Of a DNA stretch of 64,000 bases, positions 44,617-53,314 are shown in pieces; within the stretch, counting starts at the first letter, position 1; each line of letters opens with the position of its first letter. A program made the position numbers and the translations under genes. Source of the stretch: Bog-473 sp963754445. GTDB lineage: Bacteria > Actinomycetota > Acidimicrobiia > Acidimicrobiales > RAAP-2. The notes beneath the pieces are model-generated. The model worked only from the letters and a program-made list of their open reading frames with translations. It did not search any database and was not told the DNA's origin. Location: the NCBI GenBank assembly GCA_963754445.1, contig CAVWFT010000001.1, positions 2,170,001 to 2,234,000 of the forward strand, written 5' to 3'.

Positions 44617-47600
44617 CTACGTCACCTTGAGAACCTTGATGGCCGTGGTCTCGTTGCTGTCGGCGCCCTGGGCGGTGATGTTGTAGTTCCCGGCCTTCTC
44701 CTTCGGCACGGTGAACGTCATCTTCGCAGCCCCTGACGGGCTGGTGTACACCGTTCCAAGAGGCGTCGCGGGCGAGGATCCCAGGGTGAGGGTGACGCGC
44801 ACGTCAGCCGGGAAGCCGGCCAAGGTGGCCACGTCCTTCGTTGCCGGAGCCGCCTTTGTCGGATTCAGCGTGACCTGGGCGACGCCGGTGAGAACCGCTC
44901 CGACCGTGGTGCCGTCCTTCCCCACGGCGAGAACCAGATTGGGTCCGGCCGTTATGGACTTCACCGGAATGGAGACGGTGAAGGAGCCGGCTGCGCTGGC
45001 CTTCGCCGAACCTACGGCCGGCCCGCTCGTATCGGTGACGTAGACCTTGACCGCGCCCTTCCCGAAGCCCGTGCCCGACACCTTGACTGTGCCCGAAGGC
45101 GTGCTCGACGTGGGCGAGAGCGCAATGGCGGCGTTCGGATCGAGGGGCGCGGGCGCCGCGACGGAGTTGTAGAGGGTGAGGCCGCTTGCCGTTTCGGTGC
45201 TCAGGGCGTAGACGCCCGGCTTTCCGTTTGCGATGGTCGTCGACGTTGCCCCCGGCGCCACCGTGGCGATCGGGGTCGCGCCGAACATGGTGTGGATCGT
45301 CGGCGTGTAATACACCTCGTAGCCGGTGATGCCGCTGACGGTCGGTGCCGTCCAGTTCAACTGCACGCCACCGCTCCCAGATGTCGCAGTCAGTCCGGGA
45401 ACCCCGGTCTGTGCGGGATGCGACTCGATGGTGCTGGTGAGATCGACGTTGCCTCCCGTCTGCTTCACGAAGGACTGACTGAGATCGAGGTTCCCACCCG
45501 GTATGGCCGGGACCAGGCGGTAGTAGTCGGTCCAGAAGGTGGCCCCAGGCTCGATGACTGCAGTGCTGTAGCCGAGCTGCTGTCCCGGTTGGTAGATGTA
45601 ATTCACCGCGCCGTCGGTCTTGAGCTCGACACCGGCGTCGTAGACCGGGACGTCGGCCACGTTCTCGAGGCCGACCCGAACCAGATAGGGCGATCCGTAC
45701 GTGGCCTGATCGTCAGTGTCGACGATCATCTGGACGGCCGAGCCGCCCCAGACGTGTATCGATCCGGGCGCCGTGGCGATCGGCAACGACAACGGGAATT
45801 GCCCTGGATCGAGCGTGCCGGTGTAGTTGGCCGTGATGCCGTAGTAGCCCTCCTCGTCGCCTCGGAGAACCCAGTCTTCCGTCGCGCTCTGGCCGCCGGG
45901 AATGCTGGGCACACTTTGGGTCATGCTCTGTGCGGCGGCGGTCGGAGCGAGGCTCAGACCATCGGGAAGATTGCCGAGTGTGATCGTCCCGCTGTCGAAG
46001 CTGAACGAGCTGGAGGCCAGATTCGACACCATGGTCTTCACGTCGAAGAACTCCTTGAGCCACTGGGCTTGGCCGGGGATCACCATCCACATCAGAGCCG
46101 GCTGGTTGTCCGACGTCTCGATTGCTTGACCGACGACCTGGTAGCCCCCCACGTCGAAGCCGACGCAGTCGTTACAGGCTTCGGCGGTCCCGCCGGTCAC
46201 CTCCGGTTCCCACACGCCGTTGCCATTGAGGTCGCCAACGATCTGCACGGGGTCGGTCGAGGAACCGGCCGTGAAGGCGAGGTTGATGGTGAACTTGAAG
46301 ACGTTCTGGTTGGCCGGATCGTTCGGATCGAGACCGGCCGCCTCGATCTGCTGCTTGTCGAGTACCGACGACGTTGCCGAAGTCTGGCCCACCGAGCCGG
46401 GCTGCAGAGTGAGCGTCGTCGATCCTGATCCGTTGGTCTGGGTGGCCTGGCCGACACCTGGCAAGTAGTTGGCGCCGTAGGCGTCCACGCTGTAGCTGCC
46501 GTCGGGCAGGCCTTCGATCACGCCCACCCCCTGGGCGTTCGTCGTCGCCGTCGCTCGGTCCCCATCGGCGGTGATCACGGCCAGCGAGACATTGGGCAGC
46601 GCAGACGAGCCGTCGGTGACCGACACGGTCAAGCCCTTCCCGGCTCCCGGTGCAGCGGCTACGGCGACCTGGGTCTGGGCGGTGGCGGTCGTCTGCTTTG
46701 TCTTGACGGTCAGGGTCGCCGTGTAGGTTCCCGGCGCCGTGTAGGCGTGGCTGGCGAACTCGCCCGACCCGGTGGTCCCGTCACCGAAGGTCCATGCATA
46801 GGACGTGATCGACGACGCCGGCGTCGAACCGGAACCGTCGAAGGTGACGCTGTCGTTGACGACGGTGTCCTGGTTCTCGCCGGCGTTGGCCACGAGGGGA
46901 ACGGTGCCCGTCGCCTGGATCGACTCGATGGCACTCCCGGTGGTTCCGGACTGGTCGGAGACGCTGACTCCGGCCGAGTACGTGCCTGGTTCGGCATAGG
47001 TGTGATTGATCGTGACCGGTGCGTACGGCGCAGCGATCGTTCCGGTGGTGTTCTGCCCGTCGCCGAAGGCGAGGCTGTACGAGACGGGCTGATTGTTCGG
47101 ATCGCTCGTGGTAACGGTCAAGGCGCTGGTGAGGGGGGCCGGTCCCGAAGCCGGTGACGGTGCGAGCTGCACGGCGAGCCCGGCGGCGCTCGTCGCCACC
47201 GCGGTCACCTCCGTATTGGCAGAGCCCGAGCCTCCATCGTCGACCGACACGTGGACCTGATAGGACCCGGCTTGCTCGAACGTGTGGGGCAGCGCGATCG
47301 GGTTGTAGGGGTAGTCGATCGTGCCCGTCACCGGTGAAGTGCCGTCGCCGAAATCGACCGTGTAACTCAGCGGCAAGCCGTTCGGATCTGATGTCGTCAC
47401 CGAAAGTGAGGTCTGGAACGGCGCCGGACCCTGCGTCGGGTTCAGCGAGGCTTGGAGCGGCACGGCTGTCGTGTTGACCGAAACGGGCGTGCCCGCGTCC
47501 GTCCACGTCTCCGAGTTGCCCAGCGGGTCAGTGAAGTAAACCTCCGTGGAAAGCGTCGCCGGTCCTTCGGTCAGGTCACCGGTCAGCTCTGTCGTCTCCC

Positions 47601-50244
47601 AGTTGCCGTCCGGAGACAGGTTGTACGAATCGGCGCAGCCGCCAGTGGAGAGGCACATCTGCACCTGCCCGATGGAGCCCCCCGAAAAGAAGCTGTTGTC
47701 GGGAGTGAAGGCCAACTGGGCCAGCCCACTCATGGTGCCGCCCGCACTCGGGGTCGTGAGCTGCCCAGGGTTCCCCGTAGCAACATCGCGCACGGTGTCA
47801 ATGCTCGTGCTGCCGTCCGGGTTCTTCGCTGCGATGTGGATCGTGTACTGGCCCGGGGCGACCACCTGGCTCGAGTCGCTGGTGCCGTCCCACGTGATGG
47901 ACTCGTTGGGGTTGTCGTACGTACAGGTATTGCCATCGCTGCCGTCAAGGCCCTGTTCCGCCGTGGACGGCTGGAGCGTGCGCACCACGGTGCCGTGCGA
48001 GTTGAGGACGGTGATGGTCACGTTGGCCGTCCAAACAAGGCAGTAGTAGGCGGTCGTCGTCTGGTCGGACATCCCGGCGTCTCCCGGAAAGATGTAGGCC
48101 TCGCCGTCCGACCCGTAGGAAAAGTTGAGCTGCGGAGAATTCGAGCCCGTGACGGTGACCGAGGTAGACGTCGGATCGGTCCACGAATGGGTACCACCGA
48201 GCTGGTCGGAGAAGTTGACGACGGGTGTCAGCGACGTGGCCCCGTCATCGCACTGGCCGGGTTCTGCGCTGCCCTTCCATGTCCCGTTGCCGCTGGCCGT
48301 CGTCGCAGCGTTGAAGCAATTGACGTCAACCTGGTTGATGGTGAAGTTCGATGCGAAGCTGGAGTTCGGTGTGAAGACGAACCCGGTCGTGCTATTGACG
48401 GTCGCACCCGAGCTCGGGCTGGTCAGTTGTCCCACAGCCGCCACCGAGGCAACATCACGCACCGTGGTGATGGTGGCGTTCCCGTCCCCGTTGGTTGCCG
48501 CGATACGGACCGTGTACTGACCCGGAGCCACCACCTGACTCGAGTCGTTCGTGCCGTCCCACGAGATCGACTCGTTGGGGGCGTAGTAGGCACAGGTGCT
48601 GCCCCCGCTCCCGTCGATGCCCTGCTCGGCCGTCGATGGCTGCAGCGTGCGCACCACCGTGCCGTGGGAGTTCAGAACGGTGACCGTGACGTTGGCCGAC
48701 CAGACCAGGCAGTAGTCGATGGTCGTGGTCTGATCGGACATCCCGGCGTCCCCGGGGAAGATGTAGGCCTCGGCATCGGCGTTGTTCAAGAATTTGAGCT
48801 GCGGCGGATTCGAGCCTGTGATGGTGACCGACGTCGAAGTGGGATCGGTCCAAGTGTGGCCACCGCCCAGCGGGTCGGTGAAGTCGACCGTCGGGGTCAG
48901 GGACGTTGCACCGTCGGTGCACAGACTGGCGTCACCGCTGCCCTTCCAGGTTCCGTTGCCGCTGGCCGTCGTCGCGGTGTCGAAGCAATTGACGTCAACC
49001 TGGCTGATGGTGAAGTTCGACGTGAAGTTGGAGTTCGGCGTGAAAACGAAGCCGGTCGTGCCGTTGATCGTGGCGCCTGCCGTGGGCGTCGTCAGTTGTC
49101 CGGGAGTGACCGAGGCCACGTCACGCACGGTGTCGATGCTGGTCGTGCCGTCGGTGCTCGCCGCTGCGATGTGGACCGTGTACGCACCCGGGGCCACCAG
49201 CTGATTCGAGTCGTTGGTGCCGTCCCACGTGATCGACTCGTTGGGGTCGTAGTAGGGACACGTGCTGCCACCGCTGCCATCGACGCCTTGTTGGGCCGTC
49301 GATGGTTGGAGCGTGCGCACGAGGGTGCCATGGGAGTTCAATACCGTGATCGTGACGTTGGCCGACCACACCTGGCAGTAGTAGATCGTCGTGCTCTGAT
49401 CGGACATCCCGGCGACACCGGGGAAGATGTACCCCTCGGCGTCCGAGTGTTCCGAGAAAATGAGCTGCGGGGCGTTCGAACCCACGATCGTGACCGAGGT
49501 CGACGTCGGATCGGTCCACGTGTGAGTGCCACCGACCGGATCGGTGAAGTCGACCGTCGGGGTCAGAGACGTCGCACCGTCGTCGCACTGGCCCGGTTCG
49601 GCGCTGGCCTTCCAGCTTCCGTTCCCGCTGGCCGTTGTCGCAGCGTTAAAGCAGTTGACGGCCACCTGGTTGATGGTGAAGGTCGACGTGAAGCTCGAGT
49701 TCGGAGTGAAGACGAACCCGCTCGAGGCGTTGACGGTGCCGCCCGAGCTGGGTGTGGTCAGTTGTCCCGGGTTCGTCGACGCCACGTCGCGCACAGTGCT
49801 GATGCTCGTGCTCCCGTCCTGATTGGTCGCCGCGATGCGAACCGTGTACTGGCCCGGTGCCACCAGTTGACTCGAGTCGTTGGTGCCGTCCCAGAGGATC
49901 GATTGATTCGGATAGGAGGTACCGCAAGGTCCACCGTTGCCCTGCTCGGAGACACCCTGTTGGAGTGTGCGTACCACGGTCCCGTGCGAGTTGAGCACCG
50001 TGATCGTCACGTTGGCCGAGAAGACCAGGCAGTAGTACACGGTCGTCGTCTGCTCGGACATGCCATTGTCGCCCGGAAAGATGTACGCCTCGGCATCGGA
50101 GTTGTAACCGAAAGTCAATTGAGGGGCATTGGCTCCGGAAACTGAGGACGCCGCGCCGATGACCGCAACGGACGCTCCCATGACCAATGCGATGACCGCC
50201 AGCAGTTTGCATCCGAGCTTGGATGCTCGAAGAAGCATTCCCAT
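44617..50244 (-). CDS. Giant secreted protein with FlgD-like repeats, PKD domains and Fn3/Ig modules (1875 aa)
   Basis: Start ATG 50244 has GGGGG about eight bases upstream. A signal peptide spans about 1-38 (LLAVIALVMGASVAVIGAAS). Four ~220-residue units follow (about 40-930), each with FlgD-Ig-like VTITVLNSHGTVVRTLQ and WDGTNDSSQLVAPGQYTVRI, then a second beta-domain ending TWTDPTSTSVT. PKD domains lie at about 930-1210 (SYTVDFGDGTSPVTG, SYAWTFGDGTTGSGE). A carboxypeptidase-regulatory-like domain is near 1215-1290, an Fn3 near 1615-1700 (GGVQLNWTAPTVSGITGYEV), and two TIG/Ig-like domains form the C-terminus. Each unit holds cysteines (YYCLV, VNCFN). No anchoring signal is seen. I infer a surface or matrix protein. 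Confidence 0.82.
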   Translation of the reverse strand: MGMLLRASKLGCKLLAVIALVMGASVAVIGAASSVSGANAPQLTFGYNSDAEAYIFPGDNGMSEQTTTVYYCLVFSANVTITVLNSHGTVVRTLQQGVSEQGNGGPCGTSYPNQSILWDGTNDSSQLVAPGQYTVRIAATNQDGSTSISTVRDVASTNPGQLTTPSSGGTVNASSGFVFTPNSSFTSTFTINQVAVNCFNAATTASGNGSWKASAEPGQCDDGATSLTPTVDFTDPVGGTHTWTDPTSTSVTIVGSNAPQLIFSEHSDAEGYIFPGVAGMSDQSTTIYYCQVWSANVTITVLNSHGTLVRTLQPSTAQQGVDGSGGSTCPYYDPNESITWDGTNDSNQLVAPGAYTVHIAAASTDGTTSIDTVRDVASVTPGQLTTPTAGATINGTTGFVFTPNSNFTSNFTISQVDVNCFDTATTASGNGTWKGSGDASLCTDGATSLTPTVDFTDPLGGGHTWTDPTSTSVTITGSNPPQLKFLNNADAEAYIFPGDAGMSDQTTTIDYCLVWSANVTVTVLNSHGTVVRTLQPSTAEQGIDGSGGSTCAYYAPNESISWDGTNDSSQVVAPGQYTVRIAATNGDGNATITTVRDVASVAAVGQLTSPSSGATVNSTTGFVFTPNSSFASNFTINQVDVNCFNAATTASGNGTWKGSAEPGQCDDGATSLTPVVNFSDQLGGTHSWTDPTSTSVTVTGSNSPQLNFSYGSDGEAYIFPGDAGMSDQTTTAYYCLVWTANVTITVLNSHGTVVRTLQPSTAEQGLDGSDGNTCTYDNPNESITWDGTSDSSQVVAPGQYTIHIAAKNPDGSTSIDTVRDVATGNPGQLTTPSAGGTMSGLAQLAFTPDNSFFSGGSIGQVQMCLSTGGCADSYNLSPDGNWETTELTGDLTEGPATLSTEVYFTDPLGNSETWTDAGTPVSVNTTAVPLQASLNPTQGPAPFQTSLSVTTSDPNGLPLSYTVDFGDGTSPVTGTIDYPYNPIALPHTFEQAGSYQVHVSVDDGGSGSANTEVTAVATSAAGLAVQLAPSPASGPAPLTSALTVTTSDPNNQPVSYSLAFGDGQNTTGTIAAPYAPVTINHTYAEPGTYSAGVSVSDQSGTTGSAIESIQATGTVPLVANAGENQDTVVNDSVTFDGSGSTPASSITSYAWTFGDGTTGSGEFASHAYTAPGTYTATLTVKTKQTTATAQTQVAVAAAPGAGKGLTVSVTDGSSALPNVSLAVITADGDRATATTNAQGVGVIEGLPDGSYSVDAYGANYLPGVGQATQTNGSGSTTLTLQPGSVGQTSATSSVLDKQQIEAAGLDPNDPANQNVFKFTINLAFTAGSSTDPVQIVGDLNGNGVWEPEVTGGTAEACNDCVGFDVGGYQVVGQAIETSDNQPALMWMVIPGQAQWLKEFFDVKTMVSNLASSSFSFDSGTITLGNLPDGLSLAPTAAAQSMTQSVPSIPGGQSATEDWVLRGDEEGYYGITANYTGTLDPGQFPLSLPIATAPGSIHVWGGSAVQMIVDTDDQATYGSPYLVRVGLENVADVPVYDAGVELKTDGAVNYIYQPGQQLGYSTAVIEPGATFWTDYYRLVPAIPGGNLDLSQSFVKQTGGNVDLTSTIESHPAQTGVPGLTATSGSGGVQLNWTAPTVSGITGYEVYYTPTIHTMFGATPIATVAPGATSTTIANGKPGVYALSTETASGLTLYNSVAAPAPLDPNAAIALSPTSSTPSGTVKVSGTGFGKGAVKVYVTDTSGPAVGSAKASAAGSFTVSIPVKSITAGPNLVLAVGKDGTTVGAVLTGVAQVTLNPTKAAPATKDVATLAGFPADVRVTLTLGSSPATPLGTVYTSPSGAAKMTFTVPKEKAGNYNITAQGADSNETTAIKVLKVT
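47470..50130 (-). repeat. Four tandem ~660-bp coding repeats
   Basis: Unit starts, in gene order, are about 50130, 49472, 48807 and 48138, marked by PQLxF just ahead of YIFPG. Periods are roughly 658, 665 and 669 bp. The first three are alike throughout; the fourth diverges in its second half (GQVQMCLSTGGCADSY). Whole stretches are identical at DNA level between units. Confidence 0.85.
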
Positions 50245-50338
50245 GTGACCAACCCCCGCCTCGAGTTATCGCAATCCCCATTTGGAAACAATGGCAAGCT
50301 AGCGAACCAAGATCCCGCGCGCACGGGAGGGACGAAGA

Positions 50339-50833
50339 ATGGGACTTAAGACCCTTTTGAAATCAGGTTGTGTCTTCATCGGCATAGCAGCAATGTCGAT
50401 GCTGCTCCTGACCGGTTGTTCTTCAGCACCGTCGACACGCACGACCAGCGCCACGACCGCGCACGTCCCGCCGGCTCCGCCCAACGCCTCGTCTGTCGTG
50501 AGCTATTTCGCCGCAGGTGGATCTCCATTTTTGGCCTTCGAAACCGCCACCCGGTCTCTCGACGCTGGCACGGTCCCCGCCAAGTCCGTCTGCACCCGAT
50601 TGCTCACACACCGCTACCCGCTGACCAATGCCTCCTACGAAAAACTCTCGAAAGCCATTAAGGGAATTCCGAATATCGCCATTGAGGTCGCTGCGAACCA
50701 GGATCTACAGGCAAAACTCAGGCTTGTCACAGACTGTATTCAGGGAAAAGCGACGCAGTCAGATGCGACGTCGGTCGAGAGCACGTCTCGCACCGTGAAC
50801 AGCGAGCTCGAGGAGCTGCACCTGCCGTCGTGA
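50339..50833 (+). CDS. Lipoprotein of unknown function (164 aa)
   Basis: A lipid-anchored secreted protein. The N-terminus has a hydrophobic signal (VFIGIAAMSMLLLTG) ending in the lipobox LTGC with Cys27. A Thr/Pro linker leads to a helical domain (VVSYFAAGGSPFLAFETATR then SLDAGTVPAKSVCTRLLTHR), with two further cysteines that may pair. The start MGLKTLLKSG at 50339 has GGAGGGACGAAGA upstream. Family not recognised. It is divergent from the giant repeat protein with 94 bp between, so shared control is possible. Confidence 0.75.
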   Translation: MGLKTLLKSGCVFIGIAAMSMLLLTGCSSAPSTRTTSATTAHVPPAPPNASSVVSYFAAGGSPFLAFETATRSLDAGTVPAKSVCTRLLTHRYPLTNASYEKLSKAIKGIPNIAIEVAANQDLQAKLRLVTDCIQGKATQSDATSVESTSRTVNSELEELHLPS

Positions 50834-50917
50834 ACGCTGTTCGGTTGGACACCCGTCAGGCGGCCCGGATGCACGCACCAGAACTCCTGCCATTGCACGT
50901 GCCGTTCGATCTGGCGG

Positions 50918-51337
50918 TTACGGAGCGAGGCCCCAAGGACCGGTGCCGGAAAGATGCCCGGGTGTGATGCGGGTGACGAATCCGTCGGGCCAGTTGTCAC
51001 CGGGGGGCGGGAATGCGCCGTTCGTGATGCGGCGCAGCACGGGTACTGCGCCACCCTCCTCGACATGCGCGGTCCCCTTGATCACGAGGTACGGGCTGAA
51101 ACCTTCGAAGGGCACGTCGGATTCGACCGACAGCGTCACTCGCGGATCGCGCCGAATGTTGCGAAGCTTCACGTGATCGGCCAGATGACCGGCGACGATG
51201 TCGTCTCCGTCCCAGCCGACATAGACGCACGTCTCGTGTGGCGTGCCGTCGGGGCTGATGGTCGCCAGGTGAACGAGCCGCCCGGAGGCCACTGCTGACC
51301 GCGTCAGTTCATCGAGTCGGATAGGTCGATCTGCCAC
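50918..51337 (-). CDS. PPOX-class (F420/FMN split-barrel) oxidoreductase
   Basis: 139 residues starting at GTG 51337 with GGAGGAG upstream. The fold is a pyridoxamine-phosphate-oxidase-like split barrel: SGRLVHLATISPDGTPHETC, then VYVGWDGDDIVAGHLADHVK, LRNIRRDPRVTLSVESDVPF, and YLVIKGTAHVEEGGAVPVL. Actinobacterial members with this RLVHLATISPDG...P pattern typically use deazaflavin F420. The HxlR gene is 23 bp upstream in the same direction, so both form an operon. Substrate unknown; a role in redox stress or xenobiotic reduction is plausible. Confidence 0.85.
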   Translation of the reverse strand: MADRPIRLDELTRSAVASGRLVHLATISPDGTPHETCVYVGWDGDDIVAGHLADHVKLRNIRRDPRVTLSVESDVPFEGFSPYLVIKGTAHVEEGGAVPVLRRITNGAFPPPGDNWPDGFVTRITPGHLSGTGPWGLAP

Positions 51338-51360
51338 GTCGTCTCCTCCACATGAGTCGT

Positions 51361-51918
51361 TCAGCCTCGCCCGTGCCTGCTGACTTCGCTTGATTCCCCC
51401 GCTGGGCCTCGCATCGACTCCGCACGCGGCGCAACAAAGACGTCTTCGACGGCACCGGGTCCGCGCTGAGCCGTGACGTCCCTCGCGGTGAGAGGGGCAC
51501 CACAGGCCGAACAGGTCATCTCGGCGTCGACGACGTGGCCGCAGGCGCGGTGAACCAGGAGGAGTGGTGGGCCATCCGGCGCCGCGTGGCTGTCCCCCCA
51601 TTGCCGCATCGCGGTGAGTACGGGCCACAGGTCGCGGCCCTTAGCCGTGAGGCGATAGTCGTAGCGCGCCGGTCGATCGCTGTAGGGCCTGCGTTCGAGG
51701 ACGCCCGCTCGGACGAGGTGGCTCAGACGCTGATTGAGCACATTGCGAGAGATCCCGAGGCGCTGCTGGAACTGATCGAAACGCGTCACCCCGAGGAAGG
51801 CGTCGCGCACGATCAACATCGACCACCACTCGCCCACCACTTCGAGGCACTGGGCCACCGAACAGTGCATGTCCGAGAAACTCTTGCGCTCCACCTGTCG
51901 AACGCTAGTGGGTTGCAT
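51361..51918 (-). CDS. HxlR-family transcriptional regulator with C-terminal zinc ribbon
   Basis: 185 residues. A typical HxlR winged helix spans about 17-115: CSVAQCLEVVGEWWSMLIVR, then GVTRFDQFQQRLGISRNVLN and LVRAGVLERRPYSDRPARYD. HxlR proteins sense electrophiles or redox state, often through an N-terminal Cys; Cys19 is present. An added C-terminal tail has a zinc-ribbon pattern (CGHVVDAEMTCSACGAPL: Cys126, Cys136, Cys139), not part of the minimal family. It is divergent from the thioesterase/SDR pair with a 30-bp gap and probably represses both sides. ATG 51918 chosen; the ATG at residue 17 is possible. Confidence 0.86.
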   Translation of the reverse strand: MQPTSVRQVERKSFSDMHCSVAQCLEVVGEWWSMLIVRDAFLGVTRFDQFQQRLGISRNVLNQRLSHLVRAGVLERRPYSDRPARYDYRLTAKGRDLWPVLTAMRQWGDSHAAPDGPPLLLVHRACGHVVDAEMTCSACGAPLTARDVTAQRGPGAVEDVFVAPRAESMRGPAGESSEVSRHGRG

Positions 51919-51948
51919 GATAGAACGCAATGGGCTACAGTGAGTCTT

Positions 51949-52512
51949 GTGAAAGAACTCACTGTGCCGCAACACCCGCAAGGTGTCGAGCAGCTTCGAC
52001 GCCGAGAGGTCACGTGGGACGATCCGCAGCTGGGCGCTGCCCTGGCCCTCGAGATGAGTGGCCTCGACTACCTGCGGGCCGTGGCAGACGGCAGCATCGC
52101 CCGTCCGCCGGTCGCCGCCCTGCTCGGCATGGGCATCGAGCGCATCGACCCCGGCAGAGCCACGTTCGGGCTCGTTGTGGGTGAGCATCTCTACAACCCG
52201 ATCGGTTCGGTCCACGGCGGCATCTTCGCCACGTTGCTCGACTCCGCCATGGGCTGTGCGGTGCACTCCACCCTGGCCGCCGGTCAGGCCTATACGACGC
52301 TCGAGCTCAAGATCAACCTGGTCAAGGCGCTCACGCTCCGTACGCCAAAGGTGACGGCCGAAGGAGAGGTGATCACGGCCGGACGTCGCGTGGCCACTGC
52401 GTCCGGTCGTCTCGTCGGCCCTGACGGCACCTTGTTCGCGCACGCCACAACCACGTGCTTGATCTTCGACGTCACCGCCCCCCAGGGGCCTCCGGCTGCT
52501 CACGAAGGCTGA
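51949..52512 (+). CDS. PaaI-type hotdog thioesterase
   Basis: 187 residues from GTG 51949; a GTG at 51940 is also in frame. The hotdog core shows NPIGSVHGGIFATLLDSAMG, the PaaI signature with the conserved His/Gly and catalytic Asp. AYTTLELKINLVKALTLRTP and VITAGRRVATASGRLVGPDG are the later strands. It hydrolyses acyl-CoA thioesters, often of aromatic acids. The N-terminal ~50 residues (QGVEQLRRREVTWDDPQLGA) form a helical lead-in. It is followed 70 bp later by an SDR gene and is divergent from the HxlR regulator. Confidence 0.87.
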   Translation: MKELTVPQHPQGVEQLRRREVTWDDPQLGAALALEMSGLDYLRAVADGSIARPPVAALLGMGIERIDPGRATFGLVVGEHLYNPIGSVHGGIFATLLDSAMGCAVHSTLAAGQAYTTLELKINLVKALTLRTPKVTAEGEVITAGRRVATASGRLVGPDGTLFAHATTTCLIFDVTAPQGPPAAHEG

Positions 52513-52582
52513 CGGACGGCGCTGCAACGGGCAAGGAACCCGGTTCGCCCGAATCATCGAACCACGAAAAGGAAGAACCATC

Positions 52583-53281
52583 ATGGAAATTGACGGACGC
52601 ACCGCATTGGTCACCGGCGCCAACCGGGGCCTCGGAAGGCACCTGGCCGGACAACTGCGCGACCGCGGTGCCACCGTGTACGCCGCGGCCCGCAATCCCG
52701 AGACCGTGGACCTGGACGGTGTGAAGGCGATCCAGCTCGACGTGACCGACGAGGTGTCGATAGCGCGCGCGGCCGAGACGGCACGCGGCGTGTCGATACT
52801 CGTCAACAACGCCGGTTCCTCGACACAGAGTTCGCTCCTCACCGGGTCGATCGCCGACATCCGGTTGGAGATGGATACGCACTACCTCGGTTCGCTTCTC
52901 GTCACCCGCGCCTTCGCACCGCAGCTGGCACGGGCCGACGGGAGTGCCGTGCTCAACATCCTCTCGGTGCTCTCGTGGATCAGCTTTCCGACGAGCGGCG
53001 CCTATTGCGCCGCCAAGTCCGCCGCATGGTCGATGACCAACGCGCTGCGTCAAGAGTTGGCCGGCCAGGGCACCTCCGTCAACGCCCTGCACGTCGGTTA
53101 CATGGACACCGACATGACGCCGGGGATCACGGATCCCAAGAGCGACCCCGCCGACGTGGCTCGGATCGCGCTCGAGGGCATTGAGAAAGAAACCCCCGAG
53201 ATCCTCGCCGACGAGATCAGCGCGGCCGTGCAAGGCATGCTGGCCAAAGGGGTGCCGGGTCTCTACCCACAATTCGCCTAG
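52583..53281 (+). CDS. Short-chain dehydrogenase/reductase
   Basis: 232 residues; the ATG at 52583 follows AGGAAGAACC. Cofactor motif TALVTGANRGLGRHL, then ILVNNAGSSTQSS, catalytic Ser in LNILSVLSWIS, and YCAAK. It is on the short side (lacking the usual C-terminal ~15 residues), ending GVPGLYPQFA. AVQGMLAKGVPGLYP resembles the end of the YbbO-like/oxidoreductase SDR group. Position downstream of the thioesterase suggests shared control by HxlR. Confidence 0.88.
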   Translation: MEIDGRTALVTGANRGLGRHLAGQLRDRGATVYAAARNPETVDLDGVKAIQLDVTDEVSIARAAETARGVSILVNNAGSSTQSSLLTGSIADIRLEMDTHYLGSLLVTRAFAPQLARADGSAVLNILSVLSWISFPTSGAYCAAKSAAWSMTNALRQELAGQGTSVNALHVGYMDTDMTPGITDPKSDPADVARIALEGIEKETPEILADEISAAVQGMLAKGVPGLYPQFA

Positions 53282-53314
53282 AGGGCCATGACGGCCGCGC
53301 CTCGCCCATGAGTT

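Noticed and set aside
47452..50145. 897-codon open frame on the plus strand opposite the FlgD-like repeats
   Set aside because: It repeats only because the real gene repeats; no recognisable protein features.
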